A DNA stretch of 64,000 nucleotides, from the NCBI GenBank assembly GCA_934149245.1, contig CAKPER010000002.1:16236-80235 (forward strand), read 5' to 3'. The notes beneath the pieces were generated by a model. That model was given only the letters and a program-made list of their open reading frames with translations. It had not been told where the DNA came from and did no database searches. Position numbers and translations under genes: made by a program. Shown piece after piece: positions 24,272 to 32,360 of this stretch (its first letter is position 1; each line of letters starts with the position of its first letter). This DNA is from an uncultured Bacilli bacterium. Its GTDB lineage: Bacteria; Bacillota_I; Bacilli_A; RF39; UBA660.

Positions 24272-25420
24272 TTAATTAGTAAATCTTAAGCTTTCATTTG
24301 AAATATTAAATATCATTCCAACTAGTAACATGTATGATAATAAAGAAGAACCACCATAACTAATAAAGGGAAGTGTAATACCCATTATAGGTAGAACTCC
24401 GATTGTCATTGAAATATTTTGAATCTGTTGAAATAATAATACAGCAATAATTCCACCAATAGTATACTTATCTGTAATATCTGTAGTTTTTGATACCATA
24501 TGTATAAGTGTTATATCAAAAAACATAATAAGTAATATAAGTAATGAAGCACCAATTAAACCAAAATTAGAAGCAAATACACTAAAAATAAAATCGGTTT
24601 GCATTTCAGGAAAATATATAGGAGTTTTTCCATGACCTAAAATTCCAGCAGAACCAATAGCCGTAAGAGAATTAGTTAACTGCATACCACTACTACTAGA
24701 CCAATTAACAATTCTATCAATACGATAAAGCAAACTAGTTCCGAAGATATCAATAAATAAATCACTATTAATAAAATATAATATTCCACAGCAACTAATA
24801 ATAGAACCTAATATTACTAAAACAAATAAAAACCAACGTTTTCTAATTCCACCAACGAATAACATTACAAAGGTAATAATAAAGTAAATCATTACTGCTC
24901 CAGTATCTGGTTCAATAAATGTTAAAACTGATGGAATAGCAACTATAGCAAATACTTTTAATAAAAATTTAAATTCGTCACTAACAGATGGATTTGAGTA
25001 TTGGTCATTGAAATCTCTAATTAACCTAGATAAGATAATAATCAAAAAAACTTTCATAAATTCACTAGGTTGTATACTACCAATATATTTTATTTGAAAC
25101 CAGCATTTAGCACTGTTAACTTCCTTACCAATAAATAGAACCAGCAATAAGGAAATAACTCCCACTATATAAAACCACCAGGCATTATTGTATAAAAATT
25201 TATTTCCTAAAAACATCATAAAATAGGCAAGTCCAAAACCAATAACATACCAAACAATTTGCTTCATCCAGTAATTTTGAAAATCTACTCCCATAAGACT
25301 TCTTGTGCAATATATAGAGACTACGGATACTATACTAAATAGTATAAGAGGAATTAATACAGAATTTTCAACCTTAAACTTGGATACATTTTTAATAATA
25401 TCACCACTTTCTATATGCAT
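24272..25420 (-). CDS. rodA: RodA-like SEDS peptidoglycan polymerase (intact)
   Basis: The 382-residue protein has about ten membrane helices and the SEDS hallmarks CWFQIKYIGSIQPSEFMKVF, PEMQTDFIFSVFASNFG and the C-terminal GITLPFISYGGSSLLS. That last motif is complete here, unlike in the interrupted ftsW 12 kb away. Rod-elongation RodA proteins typically show this SIQPSEF block without the FtsW-type VRNGSRSW. The equivalent of the ftsW insertion site reads ATAATGGGTATTAC, so it lacks the palindromic arms. No ribosome site precedes the ATG; an extended -10 ends four bases before it. Confidence 0.88.
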   Translation of the reverse strand: MHIESGDIIKNVSKFKVENSVLIPLILFSIVSVVSIYCTRSLMGVDFQNYWMKQIVWYVIGFGLAYFMMFLGNKFLYNNAWWFYIVGVISLLLVLFIGKEVNSAKCWFQIKYIGSIQPSEFMKVFLIIILSRLIRDFNDQYSNPSVSDEFKFLLKVFAIVAIPSVLTFIEPDTGAVMIYFIITFVMLFVGGIRKRWFLFVLVILGSIISCCGILYFINSDLFIDIFGTSLLYRIDRIVNWSSSSGMQLTNSLTAIGSAGILGHGKTPIYFPEMQTDFIFSVFASNFGLIGASLLILLIMFFDITLIHMVSKTTDITDKYTIGGIIAVLLFQQIQNISMTIGVLPIMGITLPFISYGGSSLLSYMLLVGMIFNISNESLRFTN

Positions 25421-25424
25421 AACT

Positions 25425-25433
25425 ATTCTAGCA
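25425..25433 (-). promoter_or_regulatory. Extended -10 directly abutting the rodA start codon
   Basis: TGCTAGAAT on the minus strand ends 4 bases before the ATG, so transcription would begin at or next to the start codon and give a leaderless message. No clear -35 is seen. Confidence 0.4.
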
Positions 25434-25521
25434 TAAAATAGATTAATTATAAAGATATTTAATTAATTATCTTTTAAAAATTGATATTTTAGTATATAAT
25501 TATAATGAATGAGGTGCGTCT

Positions 25522-25980
25522 ATGAGAGTTGTTTTACAAAGAGTATTAAATTCTAGTGTGAAAGTAGAAGAAAAGGTAGTAGGGAAGATTGACCAAGGTT
25601 TACTAGTACTTGTTGCCTTTACTAAAGAAGATACCATGGATGAAATAAAATATATGGTGAATAAAATAATAAATTTAAGAATATTTGATGATGAAGAAAA
25701 AGTTATGAATAAAAGTTTAATTGATATAAATGGCAGTATTTTATCTGTAAGTCAATTTACTTTATATGCTGATTCTAAAAAAGGAAATAGACCATCATAT
25801 AAAAAAGCTCTAGAAAGTAATGAAGCAAAAAAACTTTATGAAAAGTTTAATGACGAGTTTAGAAAATTACATGTAAAAATAGAAACAGGAATTTTTGGGG
25901 CTGATATGCAAGTTTCTCTTATCAATGATGGTCCAGTTTCTATTATACTGGAAAAGGAGAATAAAAATGGAGAAAAATAA
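25522..25980 (+). CDS. dtd: D-aminoacyl-tRNA deacylase
   Basis: The 152-residue protein matches Dtd along its length: MRVVLQRV at the start, SQFTLYADSKKGNRPS around 77-92 with the SQFTL catalytic motif, and FGADMQVSLINDGPVSIIL near the end with the NxGP motif. It removes D-amino acids, or glycine from tRNA-Ala, in the cytoplasm. GAGGTG precedes the ATG. The last 14 bases overlap the permease gene that follows. Confidence 0.95.
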   Translation: MRVVLQRVLNSSVKVEEKVVGKIDQGLLVLVAFTKEDTMDEIKYMVNKIINLRIFDDEEKVMNKSLIDINGSILSVSQFTLYADSKKGNRPSYKKALESNEAKKLYEKFNDEFRKLHVKIETGIFGADMQVSLINDGPVSIILEKENKNGEK

Positions 25981-27025
25981 AATAAATTATAAATTAGTAA
26001 ATATTTTGATAGTTATTCTAATAATAAGTCTACTATATTGGATAAGTGGCTTGTGGGTAGGAATATTCGAAAAAGTTATTGCTATTTTACTACCATTTAT
26101 TTTGGCATTTACGCTTGCTTATGCATTATATCCTATTCAAAAAAGATTAGTAAATTGTGGCTTTCCAAAGTGGTTGTCGGTTGGAATTATTTATTTTGTT
26201 TTAATTGGCTTTCTTGTTTTGATTGGTGTAATAGTAGTACCAATGTTTTATGATCAAATAGTACTATTCTTAAGCAATATATCTGCAGTTATAACGGATA
26301 TTTCATCAAAATATGAATTAGATTTAGGAATAATTCAAACTTCAGTATCAGATATATCTAGTGATGTTATTAAAGATTTAGGAACTCATATTTCATCAGG
26401 AGCAATAACTATAGTAAATACTTCAATAAGTGTAGTTACTAATTTTATAATAGTAATGATTGTATCAGTGTATTTCTTATATGATATGAGTGATATTAGA
26501 AAAGATATAAAGAAAAAGTTGAAACATAGAAAAAAGCGTTCGTATGCTTATGTTAAAAGATTAGATAAAGAAGTTAGTAACTACTTAGTAGGTCTTCTTA
26601 AAAATATAGTTATTCAATTTTTCGAATATACTATAGTCTTCTTTTTAATAGGTCATCCTAATTATTTAATATTAGGTATTCTAGCTTCTGTAACAACTAT
26701 AATACCATATTTTGGAGGCTTAGTAGTAAATATTCTAGCTCTTGTTATCTCTTCGGTAATTAGTACTAAATTATTTATTTTAACATTAATAGTATGTTTG
26801 ATTTGTCCTAATATTGATGGATATATAATAAGTCCTAAAGTATATGGAAAAACAAATAAACTACATCCTTTAGTTAATATCTTTGCTGTATTTGCTGGTG
26901 GAATATTGGCAGGATTTTGGGGGATTGTTATCTCGCTACCGATTGCTATAATTATAATAGCAACTTATAAATTTTTTAAAGAAGATATAAATACTAAATT
27001 AGTAACAATAAAAGATAGTAAATAG
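25967..27025 (+). CDS. AI-2E family (PerM/YtvI-like) membrane permease
   Basis: The 352-residue protein has an N-terminal pair of membrane helices, a roughly 80-residue extracytoplasmic region (about 90-150), and a C-terminal block of helices with the family segments YLLYDMSDI-like and GHPNYLILGILASVTTIIPYFGG. The conserved N-P/S-K-V-Y-G segment (SPKVYGKTNKLHPLV) is present. AI-2E permeases export signals or metabolites or exchange sodium and protons; the substrate here is unknown. I start at ATG 25967 after AAGGAGA; the 24 extra codons of the longer frame lie within dtd. Confidence 0.88.
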   Translation: MEKNKINYKLVNILIVILIISLLYWISGLWVGIFEKVIAILLPFILAFTLAYALYPIQKRLVNCGFPKWLSVGIIYFVLIGFLVLIGVIVVPMFYDQIVLFLSNISAVITDISSKYELDLGIIQTSVSDISSDVIKDLGTHISSGAITIVNTSISVVTNFIIVMIVSVYFLYDMSDIRKDIKKKLKHRKKRSYAYVKRLDKEVSNYLVGLLKNIVIQFFEYTIVFFLIGHPNYLILGILASVTTIIPYFGGLVVNILALVISSVISTKLFILTLIVCLICPNIDGYIISPKVYGKTNKLHPLVNIFAVFAGGILAGFWGIVISLPIAIIIIATYKFFKEDINTKLVTIKDSK

Positions 27026-27034
27026 GGAGGAATT

Positions 27035-28045
27035 ATGAAAGTATTATTGTATACGGAAAGTGAAAAAATAATAGGCAAATCTGGGCTAGGAAAAGCTATA
27101 AAGCATCAACAATTAGCCCTTGAAAAAGCTAAAGTTGAATATACTCTGGATCCTAAGGATGATTATGATATATTACATATAAATACATATTTTCCAGCAT
27201 CTTATGAGTTTGCTAAAAAGGCCAAGAAAAACGGGAAGAAAATAGTATATCATGCTCATTCTACAGAAGAAGATTATAAGGATGGATTTATTTTTGCAAA
27301 ACAAACAGCAACTATTTTTAAAAAATGGCTTATAAAATGTTATAACTTAGGAGATGAAATCATAACACCAACTCCATATTCTAAAAAAATATTGGAAAGT
27401 TATGGTATAACAAAAAAAATTCATGCTATTAGTAATGGAATAGAATTAGAAAAGTTTAAACATGATGATATTTTGGCTCAAAAATTTAGAGAAAAGTATG
27501 GCTATACTAAGGAAGATAAAATAGTTATAGGTATAGGTTTATATATAGAAAGAAAAGGAATAATAGACTTTGTAGAACTTGCTAAAAGAATGCCAGAATA
27601 TAAATTTATTTGGTTTGGTTATAGCCCACTATCGGTAGCAACTAAGCCTGTTAAGGAGGCAGTAACTACAAAACTGCCTAATCTTCTCTTTGCAGGTTAT
27701 GTAGAATCAAACGAAATAATAGGTGCTATGAGTGGTTGTGATTTATATCTTTTTCCAACCTTAGAAGAAACAGAAGGAATTCCTATAATAGAAGCTTGTG
27801 CTTGCAAATGTAGAGCATTAATCAGAGATATACCAGTCTTTGAAGATTGGTTAATAGAAGGAAAAAATGTTTATAAAGCAAGTACTTTAGATGAGTTTGA
27901 GGAAAAGATTAGAAAAATAATTAAAAATGAGTTGCCAGATTTAACAGAAAAAGCTTATAAAGTTGCATATGATAGAAGAATAGAAGTTATTGGCGAACAA
28001 TTAAAAGAAGTATATGAAAGTGTTATGTCTAATGAAAAGGAATAA
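27035..28045 (+). CDS. Glycosyltransferase family 4, probable glucosyl-diacylglycerol glycosyltransferase
   Basis: The 336-residue protein has the GT-B fold with two Rossmann domains. N-terminal MKVLLYTESEKIIGKSGLGKAI and DDYDILHINTYFP resemble the diglucosyl-diacylglycerol synthases (CpoA/DgdA, Acholeplasma type). The C-terminal domain has GIGLYIERKGIIDFVELA and the nucleotide-sugar motif E-x7-E in PTLEETEGIPIIEACAC. It would add glucose to a membrane glycolipid on the inner face. The specific lipid substrate is inferred from N-terminal resemblance only. GGGAGG precedes the ATG, and the gene is 9 bases after the permease. Confidence 0.78.
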   Translation: MKVLLYTESEKIIGKSGLGKAIKHQQLALEKAKVEYTLDPKDDYDILHINTYFPASYEFAKKAKKNGKKIVYHAHSTEEDYKDGFIFAKQTATIFKKWLIKCYNLGDEIITPTPYSKKILESYGITKKIHAISNGIELEKFKHDDILAQKFREKYGYTKEDKIVIGIGLYIERKGIIDFVELAKRMPEYKFIWFGYSPLSVATKPVKEAVTTKLPNLLFAGYVESNEIIGAMSGCDLYLFPTLEETEGIPIIEACACKCRALIRDIPVFEDWLIEGKNVYKASTLDEFEEKIRKIIKNELPDLTEKAYKVAYDRRIEVIGEQLKEVYESVMSNEKE

Positions 28046-28098
28046 CACTTTTTGTCTATTAAGTTAATACTTTATAAAAAAAATTTGTTTTCTTCTCC

Positions 28099-28107
28099 AT
28101 TAAATTG
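28099..28107 (+). repeat. Target-site duplication, left copy
   Basis: ATTAAATTG, repeated at 29337-29345, flanks the insertion sequence. Confidence 0.9.
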
Positions 28108-29336
28108 TATGGCAATCGCTTAAAAATTTTTACAAAAATATAGTATAATTAAATCAAGATAAAAGTGAGTTGATTTAATTATGAATTTATTTGAAAAATT
28201 TGAAGTTTTAGAAGATCCTAGAGATATAAGAGGAAAAAAATATAAATTAATAGATATATTAATTATGACAATATATGGCTTATTATGTGGTTTAAAAGAC
28301 TTTACGAATATCGCAGATTTTATGAAACTAAAAGAAGATTATTTCACTAAATTATTAAATTTAGAAAACGGTACGCCGTCACATGATTGTCTTTCTGATG
28401 TCTTTGCAGCTATTGATTCAAAAAAATTTATGGAAATATTTATTGAATGGACAAAAGAAATAGTAAAAAACAAAACTGGAAAGAATATTAGTATTGATGG
28501 AAAAGCTATCAAAAGTGCTACTGATAAAATAAATAATGGTAGTATTCCCTATATTGTATCAGCATTTATTGGAGAAATAGGACTATCAATTGGGCAAGTG
28601 AAAGTAGATGATAAATCAAATGAAATAGTAGCAATACCAAACTTGCTTGATTTGTTGGAAATCGAAGGTGCAACAATTACAATAGATGCAATTGGAACCC
28701 AAGAAGAAATAATCAATAAAATTGTAAATAAAAAAGGTCATTATGTATTACCAGTTAAAGATAATCAGAAAGAGTTAAAAAAGCAAATAAAATCTCAGTT
28801 TGATGGTTATAACAATTTATATGGAAATAAAGATATTTTAAATAAAAAAACATTAGAAAAAGATCATGGTCGAATAGAAGAAAGAGAATATTTTTTATGT
28901 TATGATGTATCAAAAATAAAAGATAAAATCAAGTGGAAAACAGTTAAAGCAATTGCCTATACAAAAGTATCTAGAATTTCTGATGATGAAACTATTGTAA
29001 CAGAAAATTATTACATAATAGATTATCAAATTAGTATAGAAAAATTGATAGAAACGATAAGGGATCATTGGAATATAGAATGTGGATTACATTGGAAATT
29101 AGATGTTATTTTAGACGAAGATCATTCTAGAAATAGAATTGAAAATTCAATAAGTAATTTATCAATAATGCGTAAGATAATATTTAATTTAGCAAGTTTG
29201 GATAATTCTTTTGGCAAAGTACCATTACAAAGAAAATTAACTAGGTATATGTTAGATTTTAAAAACATAGAAAAACTGATATTTGAAATAATTCCAAGTA
29301 TCAGTTAACTTTAGTTATTTTTAAGCGATTGCCATA
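28108..29336 (+). mobile_element. Complete ISAs1-family-like insertion sequence, 1,229 bp
   Basis: The terminal inverted repeats are TATGGCAATCGCTTAAAAAT (28108-28127) and its exact complement ending at 29336. A 9-bp target duplication ATTAAATTG flanks both ends. One intact transposase fills the element. The insertion lies between a glycosyltransferase gene and the GH31-family gene, and its right duplication supplies the first three bases of the latter's -35 hexamer. Perfect repeats and an intact transposase indicate a recent insertion. Confidence 0.95.
28181..29308 (+). CDS. ISAs1-family DDE transposase
   Basis: The 375-residue protein begins with the DDE_Tnp_1-associated region (LFEKFEVLEDPRDIRGKKY; IYGLLCGLKDFTNIADF) and has the catalytic triad Asp in NISIDGKAIKSA, Asp in TITIDAIGTQ and Glu in HWNIECGLHWKLDVILDEDHSR. 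These are standard for the ISAs1 family. The frame is complete with no stop or shift, so the element may be active. GTGAGT is a weak ribosome site 15 bases upstream. Confidence 0.95.
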   Translation: MNLFEKFEVLEDPRDIRGKKYKLIDILIMTIYGLLCGLKDFTNIADFMKLKEDYFTKLLNLENGTPSHDCLSDVFAAIDSKKFMEIFIEWTKEIVKNKTGKNISIDGKAIKSATDKINNGSIPYIVSAFIGEIGLSIGQVKVDDKSNEIVAIPNLLDLLEIEGATITIDAIGTQEEIINKIVNKKGHYVLPVKDNQKELKKQIKSQFDGYNNLYGNKDILNKKTLEKDHGRIEEREYFLCYDVSKIKDKIKWKTVKAIAYTKVSRISDDETIVTENYYIIDYQISIEKLIETIRDHWNIECGLHWKLDVILDEDHSRNRIENSISNLSIMRKIIFNLASLDNSFGKVPLQRKLTRYMLDFKNIEKLIFEIIPSIS

Positions 29337-29345
29337 ATTAAATTG
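29337..29345 (+). repeat. Target-site duplication, right copy
   Basis: ATTAAATTG, identical to 28099-28107. Its last three bases are the TTG of the downstream -35 box. Confidence 0.9.
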
Positions 29346-29371
29346 ACAGAAAAATAAAAAATTTGTATAAT
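29343..29371 (+). promoter_or_regulatory. Promoter of the GH31-family gene, abutting the IS
   Basis: TTGACA (29343-29348), exactly 17 bases, then TATAAT (29366-29371). The IS target duplication ends inside the -35, so the box was preserved by the duplication. Confidence 0.85.
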
Positions 29372-29407
29372 TATTTTAGTAAATAAAAGAATAAAGATGG
29401 TGATTAT

Positions 29408-31771
29408 ATGAATACTATAGGTGGTTATTTTGTAGAAAATTTAGCAAATTGTAAATGTAAAAAAGATAGTATGATTATTGGAAATAAATATAGAATTAGT
29501 ATTTTAACAGAAAGACTTGTAAGATTAGAATATAATCCTAAAGGGGTTTTTGAGGATAGACCAACCCAAAGAGTTATATATAGAAACTTTCCTAAAGTTA
29601 ATTACACTGCTACTCAAAGTGAAACATTACTACAAGTAATTACCTCATATTTTACCTTAGACTATGTTAAGGAGCATACTTTTGTTGGAAGTAAGATTGC
29701 TCCAAGTACTAATTTAAAGATAACTTTAAATGGTACAGATAGAACGTGGAATTATAATCATCCGGAGGCAAGAAATTATGGAACTATAACATATTCTCTT
29801 GATAATTTTAGAGGTAAATTAAAACTAGATAAAGGGCTATATTCAACAGATGGTTTTGCTTGTATAGATGATTCTGACTCACTTGTATTAAATGAAAAGG
29901 GAATGTTTCAAAATAGAGCTGATAAAGTACTTGATCTCTATGTTTTTATGTATAAAAAAGATTTAGGATTATGTCTTCAAGATTATTATAAGTTAACAGG
30001 CTATCCTTTAATGATTCCAAGGTATGCGCTGGGAAATTGGTGGTATAAAGATAGTACTTATACTAATCAAGATATTTACAAATTAGTTAAAAAATTTGCT
30101 GAAGAAGAAATTCCCCTATCAGTATTCTTGCTAGGAAATAAGTGGCATAAAGAAAATGATTATTATACATTTAATGATAAAATAATTGACCCCCTTAAAT
30201 TAAAAAAATTCTTAGATAGTAAGCAAATTAAATTAGGATTAACCATTAATCCTAGTAGTAATATTTACCAAAATACAGAGACATATAATGCTATAGCACC
30301 ATCATTATCTCAAGATAATCAACTTAATTTTTTACCAGTTAATAATAACAAATTAAATTTGTATACATCTAATGTTATAAATAAATTAATAAATGGTGGT
30401 GTAGATATATTTAATATTGGTTATAACAATAAAGGAGATAAGCTAACTTCTAGCTTGTTTAATCAGTATCATTATGTTACTGAAGTGACAACTTTAAATA
30501 AAAGAAGTATTGTTTTAACTAGAAATCACAATGTAGCAATTCATCGCTATGGAATAGTTGTAACGGGAAAAACTATAGTAGATTGGGAAACTTTGGCAAT
30601 ACTTCCAAGATATAACTATAGTGCTTCTAATATGGGAATTAGTTATGTTGCAAATGCTATTGGCGGTTATTATAAAGGAATTGAAGATTTTGAGCTTTTT
30701 ATAAGATATATTCAGTTAGGGGTCTTTAGTCCTATGTTAATATTAGCTAGTGATGATGGAGAATACTATAGAAGAGAGCCTTGGCGTTGGGATATATCTC
30801 AAAGAGAAATTATAAAGAAATATTTAAATCTTAGAAATAAGTTAATTCCATACCTTTATACAGAAGCCTATCTTTATCATACTAGTGGTAGTCCTATAAT
30901 TCAGCCTTTATATTATGAATACCCTAAAATATATGATGAACCTTTATACATAAATCAATATTTCTTTGGAAGTCAAATGCTAGTATGTCCTATTACTAAG
31001 AAGAAAAATATGATAATGAATCGAGTAGTTCAAAGACTATTTATTCCTAATGGAACTTGGTATGAGTTAGAAAGTGGTAAAAAATATTTAGGAAACAAAT
31101 ATTATATGAGTTTTTATCGTGATGAAGATTATCCTGTTTTTTGTAGGGAAGGATCAATTATTGTTATGTCTTTAGATAAAAATACCGATAATCCTGCTAA
31201 TTTAGAAGTAGATATTTTTCCAGGAAGTAATGGCAACTATACTTTATATGAAGATGATGGCATTACAGATAGTTTTAAAAATGGGGCTGCTGCTATAACA
31301 GAATATACTTATAACTATAGCAAAAATACTTATGAATTAATAATTGAACCAAAAGCATATCAAGGTTTAGTTCCACCAATTAGGAGCTATAAAATAAAAT
31401 TTAGAAATACTAATAGTGCTTCAATTACAGTTAGTGATGGCGTTAAAAATATTAAAGCAACAGCTTCTTTAGAAAAAAATGATTTAATTATAAATATTCC
31501 AAGTGTTGCTAGTTCTAGCAAAATAATAATAACTTGTACTGGAAATGAGCTAGAAAACTCAACTATAAGATTAATAAATGATGATATCAAAGGAATATTA
31601 GAAGATTTGGAAATAGAAACGATTTTAAAAGAAAAAATAGACAAAATATTATTTGGTGATCTACCAATTAGGAAGAAAAGAATTGAAATAAGAAAGCTAA
31701 AAAGGAAAGGTTTAGAGCCAAAATTTATAAAAATGTTTTTAAATTTACTTGAATATATTAAAACAGTTTAG
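29408..31771 (+). CDS. Glycoside hydrolase family 31-like protein with altered catalytic residues
   Basis: The 787-residue protein has the GH31 order: N-terminal beta domain (1-200), a TIM barrel starting PRYALGNWWYKDSTYT (204-219), PLSVFLLGNKWHK (236-248), SIVLTRNHNVAIHRYGIVVTGKT (367-389), ANAIGGYY, and LGVFSPML, followed by beta domains. Canonical GH31 enzymes have a nucleophile Asp in a W-x-D-x-N segment; the matching GVDIFNIGYNN (331-341) has Gly338 there. The acid/base Asp of the T-G-D segment is replaced by Lys388. No signal peptide is seen. It may bind or act on alpha-glucans in a non-standard way, or be inactive. Confidence 0.8.
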   Translation: MNTIGGYFVENLANCKCKKDSMIIGNKYRISILTERLVRLEYNPKGVFEDRPTQRVIYRNFPKVNYTATQSETLLQVITSYFTLDYVKEHTFVGSKIAPSTNLKITLNGTDRTWNYNHPEARNYGTITYSLDNFRGKLKLDKGLYSTDGFACIDDSDSLVLNEKGMFQNRADKVLDLYVFMYKKDLGLCLQDYYKLTGYPLMIPRYALGNWWYKDSTYTNQDIYKLVKKFAEEEIPLSVFLLGNKWHKENDYYTFNDKIIDPLKLKKFLDSKQIKLGLTINPSSNIYQNTETYNAIAPSLSQDNQLNFLPVNNNKLNLYTSNVINKLINGGVDIFNIGYNNKGDKLTSSLFNQYHYVTEVTTLNKRSIVLTRNHNVAIHRYGIVVTGKTIVDWETLAILPRYNYSASNMGISYVANAIGGYYKGIEDFELFIRYIQLGVFSPMLILASDDGEYYRREPWRWDISQREIIKKYLNLRNKLIPYLYTEAYLYHTSGSPIIQPLYYEYPKIYDEPLYINQYFFGSQMLVCPITKKKNMIMNRVVQRLFIPNGTWYELESGKKYLGNKYYMSFYRDEDYPVFCREGSIIVMSLDKNTDNPANLEVDIFPGSNGNYTLYEDDGITDSFKNGAAAITEYTYNYSKNTYELIIEPKAYQGLVPPIRSYKIKFRNTNSASITVSDGVKNIKATASLEKNDLIINIPSVASSSKIIITCTGNELENSTIRLINDDIKGILEDLEIETILKEKIDKILFGDLPIRKKRIEIRKLKRKGLEPKFIKMFLNLLEYIKTV

Positions 31772-31784
31772 TATAATAAAGAAA

Positions 31785-31976
31785 ACAAAAGGAAAAGAGT
31801 AGTAATAGAAAATAGTCACCCAAGAGAATAAGTGGTTGGTGCGAACTTAGTGACAAAATTCTATGAACTTGCTTTTCTTGTTGCAGTATCTGCCGGATGT
31901 TATCCGTTATCAAAGAAAGTTATAAGGTAGGATGGTACCGCGTAATTACGCTCCTAAAGTTTTAGGGGCTTTTTCT
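31785..31976 (+). promoter_or_regulatory. Leucine T-box riboswitch upstream of leuS
   Basis: The leader has the stem I signature AAGAGAATAAGTGG with GGTTGGTG, a specifier region GAACTTGC with Leu codon CTT at 31867-31869, and the T-box sequence GGATGGTACCGCG (31929-31941). A terminator hairpin GCTCCTAAAGTTTTAGGGGC (31949-31968) and T run follow. Uncharged tRNA-Leu would favour the antiterminator and turn on the membrane gene and leuS downstream. Confidence 0.92.
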
Positions 31977-32011
31977 TTTAAAAATGAAATAAGGAAAGTG
32001 GTGGTAAAGTA

Positions 32012-32359
32012 ATGAGAATCTTGTTAGAATATATAATAGTTTTTATTGTTGTATATATAATAGATTATATTATGATTGTTAACCCTAATAAAAAATATAA
32101 TAGTAAAAAGCTATTACCAGAGTTAATTTATTTAAAGAAAATATATAAAATTAAAATAAAAAAAGAAGATTATTTACATTTTCTATATATTACCTCTTTA
32201 ATAAATACTTTAATTATTACAACTATTTATATAATAATAATATATTTAATAGAAAACTTAATCTTAAAATTTGTAATAGGATTAATACTGCTAGTACTTA
32301 TGACTATAATATGCTATGGGTTACTTGGAAGATACTATATATGGAAAGAAGGAAGATAA
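32012..32359 (+). CDS. Small membrane protein of unknown function, in the leuS T-box operon
   Basis: The 115-residue protein has an N-terminal membrane helix (LLEYIIVFIVVYIIDYIMIV), a basic cytoplasmic segment (about 27-53), and two further helices near residues 57-100. The ATG follows GGAAAGTGGTGG. It lies between the leucine T-box and leuS, whose start is one base after this gene's stop, so it is made under leucine-tRNA control. I do not recognise the family. A leucine-linked function is only suggested by position. Confidence 0.75.
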   Translation: MRILLEYIIVFIVVYIIDYIMIVNPNKKYNSKKLLPELIYLKKIYKIKIKKEDYLHFLYITSLINTLIITTIYIIIIYLIENLILKFVIGLILLVLMTIICYGLLGRYYIWKEGR

Positions 32360-32360
32360 G

